Origin: CAYXTW01 sp964452645
GTDB lineage: Bacteria; Zixibacteria; MSB-5A5; GN15; PGXB01
DNA: 64,000 bases
Assembly: GCA_964452645.1 (NCBI GenBank)
Contig: CAYVMO010000013.1
Location: 24,988-88,987 of the forward strand
Direction: 5' to 3'
Shown: positions 40,981 to 49,451 of the stretch, in pieces
Position numbering within the stretch: position 1 is the stretch's first letter
Layout of the letters: each line of letters starts with the position of its first letter
Translations under genes and position numbers: made by a program
Notes under the pieces: generated by a model
Seen by the model: the letters and a program-made list of their open reading frames with translations, nothing else
Database searches by the model: none
Told to the model about the DNA's origin: nothing

Positions 40981-43308
40981 TTATTCCTCCATTGATTCCG
41001 AATTAATCATTGCCATAATCTGCCCCATCGCAATGCCACCGTCATTCGTCGGAATACGTTTATGCCAGTGCGGCTTAAATCCTTCCTTTTGTAAAGCGGG
41101 CACTGCCTTTTCGATAAGATTTTTATTCTGGAAACAACCGCCTGATAAAATTACATTTTTATCATTAACTCGACCGGCAATATTTACTATTAATGTTGCA
41201 AGGGCATTATGGAATTTGGCGGAAATTAAATCTATGGAAATGGAATTATGAATGTCTTTCAAAACAGAACGAATAACTTGGTCCCAATCAATTACGTACG
41301 GCATATAGTCGAAATGAACGTCGAAATGATATGATTCATCGGTAATGACTTTATCGGCGGCAAACTCCAGTTGCATGGCCGCTTCACCTTCGAAGGTTGA
41401 CTTATGACATAAATCAATAATTGAAGCGATAGCGTCAAAAAGACGACCCATACTCGATGTGACGGGTGAGTTTATGTCGTTTTCGAGCATTTTTTTCAGT
41501 ATAAGCCTGTCTTGGCTGTCGAACAAAGAAAGCGGGATTATTTCCGACATCCCGAATAATTTTTCTCCGAAAATTTCATACAGAAGGCCGATTGCGGAGC
41601 GGCAGGATTCCTCAACGGCCTTTTCTCCACCCGGTAATTTGAAACAACGCAGATGCGCCACCCGCACAAAAGTCTTTCGAAAGACTTTCAAGAATTCGCC
41701 GCCCCAGATAGTATTATCGAGGCCTAATCCGGTGCCATCCCACGATACGCCCAAAACCGGCGGCTCCAATTTATTATCCGCCAGACAGGATAAAATATGG
41801 GCATGATGATGTTGTACTTTGAAAATGGGGAGGGGCAACTTATCCGCATGTTTTGTCGAAAGATAATCAGGATGCATATCGGCAACAACTTTCTCAGGCT
41901 TGAAATCGTAAATATCCGAAATAGATTTGATGGTATTGAAAAACGTTTCGTGAGCCTGCCGGGTTTCAAGGTCGCTTATATGCTGGCTGATAAAAGCGCT
42001 TTTATCGACCGAGATGGCAATTGTATTTTTCAAATGGCCGCCGACAGCAAGAAGCGGACGCGCACGCTTATTCAATTGAATTGTGGTCGGTGCGTATCCC
42101 CGCGCCCCTCTCAGGACAGCTTCCCGACCCATCATGACTCTTACGACAGAATCATCGACCTGTCTGGCAATTGGCCTATTATGCACCAAAAATAAATCGG
42201 CGATATTTTTTAAACGTGCAAGCGCCTCATATTCATCGATACAAATCGGCTCATCGGAAAGATTTCCGCTGGTGGCTACCAGCGGGATATTGAGTTCCGC
42301 CATAATTAGGTGATGCAATGGAGAATAAGGCAACATGATTCCAAGGTAGGGATTGCCCGGTGCCACTTCATGAGAAACGATTTGATCAGCGCCATCTCTG
42401 CGCATTAAGAGGACTATTGGGGACTGAGGGGATAATAATATATTTTCCTCCAAATTTGAAACAAGACAATGCTTTTTAATAGTGTCAATATCAGGGTACA
42501 TCAATGCCAAGGGTTTTTTCTCGCGATTTTTTCGTTTTCTTAATCGCCTGATCGCCTCGTCGTTTCTTGCATCAACCAGAAGCTGAAAACCGCCCAGACC
42601 CTTTATTGCCAGAATTTTCCCGGCCAGTAGAGCATAAAAACATAAGAGAAGGGTTTCATTTTTTATCTCCAGAACTTTACCGTCGCTGTTCCATAGTTCC
42701 AGGTGCGGTCCACAATTCGGGCAGGCGTTAGGCTGGGCGTGAAATCTTCGGTCGAGGGGGTTTTCATACTCCGCCCGGCACTCTTCACACATAGGGAATA
42801 TTTTCATCGTTGTTTTATCGCGATCGTACGGCAGAGATTCAATTATGCTGTAACGGGGGCCGCAATTTGTGCAATTGGTAAAAGGATAATGATAACGTCT
42901 GTTCCCGGGATCGAATATCTCATTGACACATTCAGGACAGGTGGCGATATCAGGCAGTACATATGCGTTTTTATCTCCCGCCTGTATGCTCTCACCTATG
43001 GTAAATCCTGAATAGCCTTTTATCTGATGATAAGATAAATTCATGTTCTGAATAATCGCCAGCGGCGGTTTATCGTTCTTAACACGGTCGACAAATTCTT
43101 TAAGTCTATCCCTGCCACCTTCGACTTCCATAACGACACCCTGCGGCGAATTATTTATCCACCCATTGAGATCCATTTTTTTCGCAAGTCGATATACAAA
43201 GGGTCGAAAACCGACGCCCTGTACTACTCCAAAAATGTTTAATCGGAGCCGATTTAAGGTATCAGTTTTATTCGAGTTTCTTAAATTCCCAATATTCGAG
43301 CTTTTCAT
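40981..43308 (-). CDS. hypF: Carbamoyltransferase HypF
   Basis: 775 residues, full length. Acylphosphatase domain (VVQGVGFRPFVYRLAKK, about 30-105); two zinc-finger-like Cys quartets (CPECVNEIF, CTNCGPRYS, CEECRAEY, CPNCGPH, about 120-205); YrdC-like domain (about 210-400); Kae1-like domain (HHHAHILSCLAD, GVSWDGTGLG, ILSGGCFQNKNL, NDGGIAMGQ). It produces thiocarbamoyl-HypE from carbamoyl phosphate. The start is just after a long weak leader; the first 17 residues are poorly conserved, so an internal start is conceivable. Confidence 0.96.
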   Translation of the reverse strand: MKSSNIGNLRNSNKTDTLNRLRLNIFGVVQGVGFRPFVYRLAKKMDLNGWINNSPQGVVMEVEGGRDRLKEFVDRVKNDKPPLAIIQNMNLSYHQIKGYSGFTIGESIQAGDKNAYVLPDIATCPECVNEIFDPGNRRYHYPFTNCTNCGPRYSIIESLPYDRDKTTMKIFPMCEECRAEYENPLDRRFHAQPNACPNCGPHLELWNSDGKVLEIKNETLLLCFYALLAGKILAIKGLGGFQLLVDARNDEAIRRLRKRKNREKKPLALMYPDIDTIKKHCLVSNLEENILLSPQSPIVLLMRRDGADQIVSHEVAPGNPYLGIMLPYSPLHHLIMAELNIPLVATSGNLSDEPICIDEYEALARLKNIADLFLVHNRPIARQVDDSVVRVMMGREAVLRGARGYAPTTIQLNKRARPLLAVGGHLKNTIAISVDKSAFISQHISDLETRQAHETFFNTIKSISDIYDFKPEKVVADMHPDYLSTKHADKLPLPIFKVQHHHAHILSCLADNKLEPPVLGVSWDGTGLGLDNTIWGGEFLKVFRKTFVRVAHLRCFKLPGGEKAVEESCRSAIGLLYEIFGEKLFGMSEIIPLSLFDSQDRLILKKMLENDINSPVTSSMGRLFDAIASIIDLCHKSTFEGEAAMQLEFAADKVITDESYHFDVHFDYMPYVIDWDQVIRSVLKDIHNSISIDLISAKFHNALATLIVNIAGRVNDKNVILSGGCFQNKNLIEKAVPALQKEGFKPHWHKRIPTNDGGIAMGQIMAMINSESMEE

Positions 43309-43327
43309 ATTATCAACGCATTAATTT

Positions 43328-43987
43328 TTATTTGACTCTCAATCCGGCAATCTTTATCGCGCCGCGATGATAACCATCGGGAAACAACTGTTCCAATTCG
43401 GCGAGATCGATTTGATTTTCCTCGCATGTCTTATAGACGGTCGGCACGTCCCCGTTGTTATCGTAATAATCACGCAGATAATTTATGATTTGCCAATGTC
43501 TTTCGCCAAGTCGCCCGCCCGGTATTTTCATATCGAAGGCCCTGAAACTAGCATAAAATTCATCCCACTGGGAGGGATCAATTAGGAATCCTCTAACATC
43601 AACCGTGTAATTCTTATTGGCTGATATAACATTTAAATCGTCGGCGGTTTTCGGCAGACTGGCCTGCCCAATGTATCCCTCCTTGTACGTTATACCGGCG
43701 AGTTTGCACGCACCCCTGAGATATCCATTGGGAAACAACATTTTTAAATCTTTTAGACGCAAACCGCAAAGCCTGCAGATTTCGTAAACCAAAGGACATT
43801 TTCCACCTGAGAGGTAGGTTCCTCTGATAGTGTTTATCACATCCCAATGTTCTTTTACGAGCCCCCCTTCCATACCGAGCTTTATGGCCATTCCCTCCGC
43901 AAACTTTTCGTCCCATTGATCGAAGTCAATTAAAAAATCTTCCTCGTCTATATCGTAGTTCCGACCCTTATATGCAAAAGTAACCAT
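43328..43987 (-). CDS. Tandem DsrC/TusE-like protein lacking the redox cysteine pair
   Basis: 219 residues with two DsrC-type domains in one chain. Repeat 1 (1-107): GFLxD-like IDEEDFLIDFDQWD, KEHWDVINTIRGTYL, LFPNGYLRGACKLAG. Repeat 2 (about 125-219): VDVRGFLIDPSQWDEF, ERHWQIINYLRDYY, LFPDGYHRGAIKIAGL. DsrC proteins carry trisulfide chemistry on two C-terminal Cys. Here repeat 1 keeps only the inner Cys (C94) and lacks the penultimate one; repeat 2 has neither. Repeat 1 also has C64, C71 and C74. It is therefore more likely a regulatory or binding paralogue (the RspA-like class of DsrC relatives) than a sulfur carrier. GGGAGG precedes the ATG. It lies between the HypA-like gene and hypF. Confidence 0.85.
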   Translation of the reverse strand: MVTFAYKGRNYDIDEEDFLIDFDQWDEKFAEGMAIKLGMEGGLVKEHWDVINTIRGTYLSGGKCPLVYEICRLCGLRLKDLKMLFPNGYLRGACKLAGITYKEGYIGQASLPKTADDLNVISANKNYTVDVRGFLIDPSQWDEFYASFRAFDMKIPGGRLGERHWQIINYLRDYYDNNGDVPTVYKTCEENQIDLAELEQLFPDGYHRGAIKIAGLRVK

Positions 43988-44078
43988 CTTTACCTCCCTT
44001 TTTAGAGGATTGCTTATTTATCATTTATGCTCGAGCGAAAATCGATTTATAAACCTCATATTTTGCTTCCTTTTTGTT

Positions 44079-44342
44079 TTATTCCGCGATCTCCACGCTT
44101 TCAAGAATTATTTCCTGGGCGTGAGGATCGGACATATCTGTTAAAGTCTCGATTTCAAGCTTTGCACCTTCAGCAATAGTTCCTTTGACAGCCTGCTCGA
44201 AATGTCCACGAAAATGATCCGGCGATATGTGCGCCAGAGCCCCCAATTTTACTTTGACACCGATTACCTTGTCCGAATTATTATCTCTGGCAATTATTTT
44301 CATCTTGTTCAAGAGATCTTTTAAAAGAGAAAATTCATGCAT
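44079..44342 (-). CDS. HypA-like protein without the zinc finger
   Basis: 87 residues. The N-terminus MHEFSLLKDLLNKM has the invariant MHE nickel-binding start of HypA, and LGALAHISPDHFRGHFEQA matches its second block. Standard HypA (about 113 residues) then has a CxxC...CxxC zinc loop. Here the chain runs IETLTDMSDPHAQEIILESV with no Cys at all. The end fits the last HypA strand, so this looks like an internal loss of the zinc loop rather than a truncation. It may deliver nickel by a shortened mechanism, or act only as a docking protein. HypB is not encoded in the window. Confidence 0.78.
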   Translation of the reverse strand: MHEFSLLKDLLNKMKIIARDNNSDKVIGVKVKLGALAHISPDHFRGHFEQAVKGTIAEGAKLEIETLTDMSDPHAQEIILESVEIAE

Positions 44343-44379
44343 GCGAACCGCCTTTCTTTATCTTATTCATTCCAGAGTA

Positions 44380-44844
44380 CTATCTTAGTTCCTCAAGGAT
44401 TCGATCCACCAATCGATCCGCCGCCATTTTGACTTCCGAAGACAATTGCTTTCCCGCGGTATAATCGTTTCCCTCGATACCATAAATTGTCAGGCTTTTA
44501 GGCAACCGTCGCAGCGTTCCGGCCATTTCGACGGCATCGACAATACTGATAGAATGAGTCGAAAAGCCATTAAATAGACCACTCGGGATTTTTTCCTTAA
44601 GAGCATCGAAGCGATATATAGTACCCGGAATATTTTCGGAATAGGCGCAATCGATGACGATCACATGACTGGATTCACCCCAGGTTTCGATCAGCGCGAA
44701 TCCATCCGGCACACCGTCGATAACCTTTATTTCCCCATCTGTTTTTTCCCGAAGTGATTGAGATACGTACATCCCGACGCCGTCATCCTTGCGGAATTCA
44801 TTACCGACTCCCACGACTATTACATTGGAAAAATTATTCATCAT
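44380..44844 (-). CDS. Hydrogenase maturation protease (HycI/HyaD family)
   Basis: 154 residues from the ATG at 44844, which overlaps the stop of the large subunit (ATGA). An upstream in-frame start at 44934 lies inside the large-subunit gene and is unlikely. Family motifs: VVGVGNEFRKDDGVGM (nickel-binding Asp or Glu), IDCAYSENIPGTIYRF, STHSISIVDAVEMA, YGIEG. It removes the C-terminal peptide of the large subunit after nickel insertion, and the large subunit here carries such a peptide. Confidence 0.93.
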   Translation of the reverse strand: MMNNFSNVIVVGVGNEFRKDDGVGMYVSQSLREKTDGEIKVIDGVPDGFALIETWGESSHVIVIDCAYSENIPGTIYRFDALKEKIPSGLFNGFSTHSISIVDAVEMAGTLRRLPKSLTIYGIEGNDYTAGKQLSSEVKMAADRLVDRILEELR

Positions 44845-46142
44845 GCACTCGACTGCTCGCGCTTGATGTTTAGTTTCAGAAAATGGCAGGAACAGGATAT
44901 ACATGGATCGTAATTTCGGACTGCCTGTTCGCATTTCCAGGTAAGATCATCGTCGGACAAATTCACGTTTTTCCCGACAAAGTGGAATAGATCATCTTCA
45001 ATGGCCCTTTGATTTTGAGACGTTGGCGGAATTATTCGGGCATCTTTAATAATCCCCTTTTCATCAAGACTATAACGATGATACAACAGCCCCCGAGGCG
45101 CTTCCGTACACCAATGACCGGTTGCCTGACGTGGTTCGATTTCGACGTAAGGCCTATCGGGCATTTCATAATTTTCAATAATCCGTAACGCCTCATGGCA
45201 CGCAAAGAGAGTCTCCACGGCACGAACGATTATACTCTTAAAGGGATTATTGCAGCTTTTGCCTATGCCGGCTTTTATGGCCGCTTCCTGCGCAATTTCC
45301 GGGAGTCTATCGAAATTGAGATTATAACGAGCCATCGGGCCCACAAGATAATGCCTTCTCGCTTTTACTCTGGCATGGAGCGACGTCGAATGTTTGACAT
45401 GCTCCTCCTCGAAATAATCAAGAAAATCTTTCGCCTCGATATCTATTCCTTTGTTGGAGACAATTCTCCCCTCGTTTAATGGGTATTCATCAGGGTGCCG
45501 TAGCGCAACAAATTCGTAATCCTGTTCGAAATCCGGGAAAGGAAATGTTGCCACCAGGTTAACTGTTTCCAGCGAAACGTCGATTCCCCATTTAAGCGGT
45601 TCCACGAGAGTCTTCAGTTCCTCTTTTTTCGGGACTTTATAGAAACCGCCGACCCGCGGATTAATAGGATGTATTTCTCTTCCTCCAATCAGAGCCACGA
45701 TATCATTTCCAAGCTTTTTGAGTTTTAAGGCGCGATTGACGACATCGGGATAGTCTTTGGCCAACTGGATGGCATCCTGATAGCCGAGGAAATCAGGAGC
45801 ATGTAACATATAAATATGAAGGACATGCGATTCTATCCATTCTCCGCAATATAACAAACGGCGGAGCTGACGAAGCGGACCTGTTACGGAAACGCCACAA
45901 GCCGATTCCATGGCATGGGATGAACTCATCTGGTAGGCGACCGGGCAAATGCCGCAGATGCGGGCGGTGATATCGGGCGCTTCGGTAAACTTACGGCCAC
46001 GTAGAAAACCTTCGAAGAATCGAGGCGGTTCAAATATATTCAATTTCGCGTCCGTAACTTCGTTATCCTTTATTTTTACTTCAAGGCCGCCTTCACCCTC
46101 CACCCGGGCAAGATAATCGACTTTAATTGTTTTACTTTTCAT
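44841..46142 (-). CDS. hyhL: Group 3b-type [NiFe] hydrogenase large (alpha) subunit
   Basis: 433 residues. The nickel site has RICGICPVAY with C63 and C66 and, at the C-terminus, DPCISCSCH with C414, C417 and H420, followed by a 13-residue extension (FLKLNIKREQSSA) removed during maturation. The spacing and the short length fit cytoplasmic group 3b enzymes (also called sulfhydrogenases). Catalyses reversible H2 oxidation or proton reduction. Overlaps the small subunit gene by 11 nt. Confidence 0.95.
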   Translation of the reverse strand: MKSKTIKVDYLARVEGEGGLEVKIKDNEVTDAKLNIFEPPRFFEGFLRGRKFTEAPDITARICGICPVAYQMSSSHAMESACGVSVTGPLRQLRRLLYCGEWIESHVLHIYMLHAPDFLGYQDAIQLAKDYPDVVNRALKLKKLGNDIVALIGGREIHPINPRVGGFYKVPKKEELKTLVEPLKWGIDVSLETVNLVATFPFPDFEQDYEFVALRHPDEYPLNEGRIVSNKGIDIEAKDFLDYFEEEHVKHSTSLHARVKARRHYLVGPMARYNLNFDRLPEIAQEAAIKAGIGKSCNNPFKSIIVRAVETLFACHEALRIIENYEMPDRPYVEIEPRQATGHWCTEAPRGLLYHRYSLDEKGIIKDARIIPPTSQNQRAIEDDLFHFVGKNVNLSDDDLTWKCEQAVRNYDPCISCSCHFLKLNIKREQSSA

Positions 46143-46911
46143 AAGATTCGCTCGCTTTCCTGAACGGCTCGGCGTAAGCGTTAAAATTCCGAAAGGCTCT
46201 CAATATATCAGCGTCTTTCATTTTCATATTTTGGCAGATAGCTCCCAGAGAAGCGGTGTTCGGTGTTTCCTTCGGGCCGAAACAGCCGAAGCATCCGCGG
46301 TTGTATGACGGACAAAGCGCACCGCACCCGGCCTGGGTAACCGGACCGAGACAGGGAATTCCTTTTGAAACCATCACACATACAATGCCCTTTCTTTTGC
46401 ACTCGATACATGTGCTGTACGTGGGGATATTCGGCTTGCGACCATTCAGATGGGCGTTTATCAATTCGATGAGTTGATATTTGTTGATGGGACAGCCGCG
46501 AAGTTCGAAATCAACGGGGATATGGTCCATAATGGGCGTTGACTTATTCAACGTCTCGATAAAATCCGGATTGGCATAAACGACATTTATGAAATCCTTG
46601 ACATTTTTAAAATTACGAAGCGCCTGGATACCTCCGGCGGTGGCACAGGAACCGATAGATACGAGAAATTTCGACGTCCGTCTGATTTTGTGGATACGCT
46701 CGGCATCGTGCGGCGTGGTTATCGATCCTTCCACAAGTGATATATCGTACGGGCCTTTTATGACTTGCCGCGATGCCTCGGGGAAATTTGCTATTTCCAC
46801 CACTTCTGTGACCGCCAGAAGTTCATCTTCGCAGTCAAGCAGCGATAATTGACAACCGTCGCACGAAGCAAATTTCCACACCGCCAGTTTTGGTTTTGTC
46901 TTTTTCGTCAT
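46132..46911 (-). CDS. hyhS: Group 3b-type [NiFe] hydrogenase small (delta) subunit
   Basis: 259 residues, no twin-arginine signal, so cytoplasmic. Proximal cluster Cys in ASCDGCQLSLLD and GSCATAGG, plus CLGPVTQAGCGALCPSY. Further Cys in STCIECKRKGIVC and NRGCFGCFGP. It carries electrons from the nickel site to the gamma and beta subunits. Three nt separate it from the gamma subunit gene. Confidence 0.94.
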   Translation of the reverse strand: MTKKTKPKLAVWKFASCDGCQLSLLDCEDELLAVTEVVEIANFPEASRQVIKGPYDISLVEGSITTPHDAERIHKIRRTSKFLVSIGSCATAGGIQALRNFKNVKDFINVVYANPDFIETLNKSTPIMDHIPVDFELRGCPINKYQLIELINAHLNGRKPNIPTYSTCIECKRKGIVCVMVSKGIPCLGPVTQAGCGALCPSYNRGCFGCFGPKETPNTASLGAICQNMKMKDADILRAFRNFNAYAEPFRKASESYEK

Positions 46912-46913
46912 AC

Positions 46914-47783
46914 TTACATCTCGCGCTTAAGGAACTGATTACGTATTTGCTCGTAACGGTACACGGGACCGTCTTTACAGACAAAAGTCGGACCGATTTG
47001 ACAATGCCCGCATAGCCCTATTCCGCATTTCATATTTCTTTCCATGGAAACATATATATCTTTCTCCTCTACGCCATGCTTTTCGAGCTCCAGAACAGTA
47101 TAACGCATCATAATTTCCGGGCCGCAAATCATGGCAATACAATTGGTCGGATCAAAAGAGGTGCGACGCACCAATGTTGTAACGACGCCGACATTGCCGC
47201 GCCAATCTCCGAGAGCCCGATCGACTGTGACCAGAGTGGTCATGTCTTTGAGCGATTGCCATTTTTCCAGCTGCCCGAGATACAGAATGTCTTCCGGAGT
47301 CCGGGCCCCGTACATTAGAATAATCCGGTTATACTGCTCCCGGTGAGCAAGCAGGTAATAAATCGCCGGTCTTAATGGTGCCAGACCAATGCCGCCGGCA
47401 ACCGCGACAACGTCCTTACCGGCCGCCGCTTTGATAGGCCAGCCGACCCCGTAGGGCCCCCGTACTCCCAGGTAATCGCCTTTTTTTAAACCGCCGATTC
47501 CCCTGGTTACGGCGCCGACTTTTCTGATAGTATGGGTCAGAGCACCGTGTATCTCAGGATCGCCGCTAATCGAAATCGGCACCTCACCGATTCCGAAAAT
47601 ATACAGCATATTGAATTGTCCCGGTTCAAAATCGAGAACAGCGATATCATCGTGGGCAACCAGATCAATTGAGAAAGTATCGTAGGTCTCCGTTCTTTTC
47701 CGGTTGATCCGAAATTGACGCGTAAGTATCTGATTATCGACGATACCGAATTTTTTAATACTATTTTTATTTGCCATTGCCAT
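46914..47783 (-). CDS. hyhG: Hydrogenase NAD(P)H:FAD oxidoreductase (gamma) subunit
   Basis: 289 residues. Ferredoxin-NADP reductase fold: FAD site (FEPGQFNMLYIFGIGEVPIS), VAVAGGIGLAPLRPAIYYLL, nucleotide-binding LMYGARTPEDILY, then the C-terminal 2Fe-2S ligands in CGIGLCGHCQIG and FVCKDGP. It couples H2 to NAD(P)+ in group 3b complexes. Its start overlaps the cNMP-binding gene by 17 nt. A second ATG two codons downstream is equally possible. Confidence 0.93.
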   Translation of the reverse strand: MAMANKNSIKKFGIVDNQILTRQFRINRKRTETYDTFSIDLVAHDDIAVLDFEPGQFNMLYIFGIGEVPISISGDPEIHGALTHTIRKVGAVTRGIGGLKKGDYLGVRGPYGVGWPIKAAAGKDVVAVAGGIGLAPLRPAIYYLLAHREQYNRIILMYGARTPEDILYLGQLEKWQSLKDMTTLVTVDRALGDWRGNVGVVTTLVRRTSFDPTNCIAMICGPEIMMRYTVLELEKHGVEEKDIYVSMERNMKCGIGLCGHCQIGPTFVCKDGPVYRYEQIRNQFLKREM

Positions 47784-48228
47784 ATATATCCATCAATTGT
47801 AATCTTGTAGCTTCCAGCCTCTCCGCGATAATCTGCACGAATCTTTTCATGATTTCATAACCCAAATCATGATCCGCCTCGCATTTCCCGCGAAGACATT
47901 TACCGTCAAGAGCAATGGCCCTGGTCAATTCCACAGCCCGGGCATCGAAGTGCCAGCGGTATGGCGGAACCAGCCAGGACCAGCCGAATATTTCCCCTTC
48001 TTCCCGCGATCGAATAATAATTGATCCTTTGGGAGGTAGATTGACCTCTATCAATACCCGTCCGTGCCGGATAAGATAGAAATTATCGGCGGGTTCTCCC
48101 TCGCGAAAAATATATTCACCTGCTTTAAAGACAACATTCGAAGCGCAGCTTACGAGCAGTTGGATATATTTATCGTCCATTTCGCTCAGGGACGGGTGAT
48201 TTGCCAGAATTTTCTCCAGATTCTCCAT
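47767..48228 (-). CDS. Cyclic nucleotide-binding domain protein
   Basis: 153 residues. A single Crp-type effector domain (FKAGEYIFREGEPADNFYLI, then GRVLIEVNL, GEIFGWSWLVPPYRWHFDAR) ends after the helix RLEATRLQLMDIYG. There is no DNA-binding domain. Single cNMP-domain proteins of this sort are commonly encoded within group 3b hydrogenase operons, and they may tune the enzyme in response to a nucleotide. The phosphate-binding cassette is degenerate (GWSWLVPPYRWHFDAR), so ligand binding is unproven. Placed between beta and gamma. Confidence 0.88.
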   Translation of the reverse strand: MENLEKILANHPSLSEMDDKYIQLLVSCASNVVFKAGEYIFREGEPADNFYLIRHGRVLIEVNLPPKGSIIIRSREEGEIFGWSWLVPPYRWHFDARAVELTRAIALDGKCLRGKCEADHDLGYEIMKRFVQIIAERLEATRLQLMDIYGNGK

Positions 48229-48259
48229 GCTTCACCTATTTAAAAAATTATTATTTGGT

Positions 48260-49378
48260 TCATTGTTTTTCCTGAAATACCGCCGCCTCTTCGGTAATAT
48301 CTATTCCTGCCGGGCACCAGGTAATGCACCGCCCGCAACCGACACAGCCAAAAGTCCCGAACTGGTCAAGCCAATATGCCAGTTTATGCATCATCCATTG
48401 GCGATAACGCGCGGTGGGGCTGGTGCGAATACTTCCGCCGTGGATATATGAAAAATCAATCGTATAGCAGGAATCCCAGCGACTCCATCTTTCGGCGCTT
48501 TGACCGGTAAGGCCGGTAGTATCCTCGATATTAATGCAGAAACAAGTCGGGCAGACCATAGTACAGTTACCGCAGGTGAGACAGCGTTCGGCAATTGTCT
48601 CCCAATGCGCATTATCGAAATTGTCATACAGTAGCTCTTTAATATGATCGATATTCAATGTCCTGCCCATATTCTCAGCCGAATGCTCCATAATTTTTTC
48701 GGCCGCTTCGATCTCTGCCTGACTTGCTTCTCTGGTCGGCAGATTGCTCAATATTTCCGTTCCCGATGCTGAACCGGCTTCAACTGTAAAATAATGAGCA
48801 TCAGATTCCAGAATTTCCGTCAAGGATAGATCAAAACCTGATACGGCTTTCGGACCGGTTTTCATCGATGCGCAGAAGCAGGTTCCTCCCGGTCGAGTGC
48901 AATTGACAGCCACTATAAAGACATTCTCGCGACGGTTCCGATACAATGGATCGACGTAAGGCCCTTCGGCAAGGATTTTGTCGTGTATCGACAGCGCCTG
49001 AAGCTCACAGGAGCGGACACCGATAAAAGCCCGCTTGCTGTCATCTCCTTGCGGAATATTAATAGTAAATCCATTTCCGTCTGCGGTGGCTTCCCAGAGT
49101 TTTTCATTTGCCGGATGAAGCAGCTTTTTCCAAGAATGAGGACCGACGGTATAGCCGAAAAGCGCCTTATCATTACTTTTTTCCAGGCGATAACTACCGG
49201 CCTTCTGATGGTCTTTCCATCCGATGGGAAGGTCTTCCGTTTTTTGAATCCGATCATAGATTATGCATTCATTGTTGACAGTCGGCCCATACAATTCATA
49301 ACCTTCTCGAGATAATATTTCCAGCAGGACGTGGAAATTTTCCCTTTCAAGAATGGCAATTTTATTTTTGTTTTCCAT
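48260..49378 (-). CDS. hyhB: Hydrogenase iron-sulfur (beta) subunit
   Basis: 372 residues. Two [4Fe-4S] ferredoxin motifs near the end: CLTCGNCTMVCPTCFC (about 275) and CVGCGRCITWCPAGIDITEE (about 345). The N-terminal two thirds match the beta-subunit family found with group 3b hydrogenases and anaerobic sulfite reductase A (FIGVRSCELQALSIHDKIL, NCTRPGGTCFC). First gene of the structural operon; a CRP-like palindrome lies 10-25 nt before the ATG. Confidence 0.93.
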   Translation of the reverse strand: MENKNKIAILERENFHVLLEILSREGYELYGPTVNNECIIYDRIQKTEDLPIGWKDHQKAGSYRLEKSNDKALFGYTVGPHSWKKLLHPANEKLWEATADGNGFTINIPQGDDSKRAFIGVRSCELQALSIHDKILAEGPYVDPLYRNRRENVFIVAVNCTRPGGTCFCASMKTGPKAVSGFDLSLTEILESDAHYFTVEAGSASGTEILSNLPTREASQAEIEAAEKIMEHSAENMGRTLNIDHIKELLYDNFDNAHWETIAERCLTCGNCTMVCPTCFCINIEDTTGLTGQSAERWSRWDSCYTIDFSYIHGGSIRTSPTARYRQWMMHKLAYWLDQFGTFGCVGCGRCITWCPAGIDITEEAAVFQEKQ

Positions 49379-49387
49379 AACGGTCGA

Positions 49388-49403
49388 TGCGACTTAAGTC
49401 ACA
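49388..49403 (-). promoter_or_regulatory. CRP/FNR-type palindrome before the hydrogenase operon
   Basis: Minus strand TGTGACTTAAGTCGCA is TGTGA-N6-TCGCA against the CRP consensus TGTGA-N6-TCACA, one mismatch. The core GACTTAAGTC is a perfect palindrome. It ends 10 nt before the hyhB ATG, a position that fits repression or a very close promoter. Confidence 0.4.
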
Positions 49404-49451
49404 ACCCTTTATCAAATATATTTATGATAAATCCCATTTTATTCCACATAA

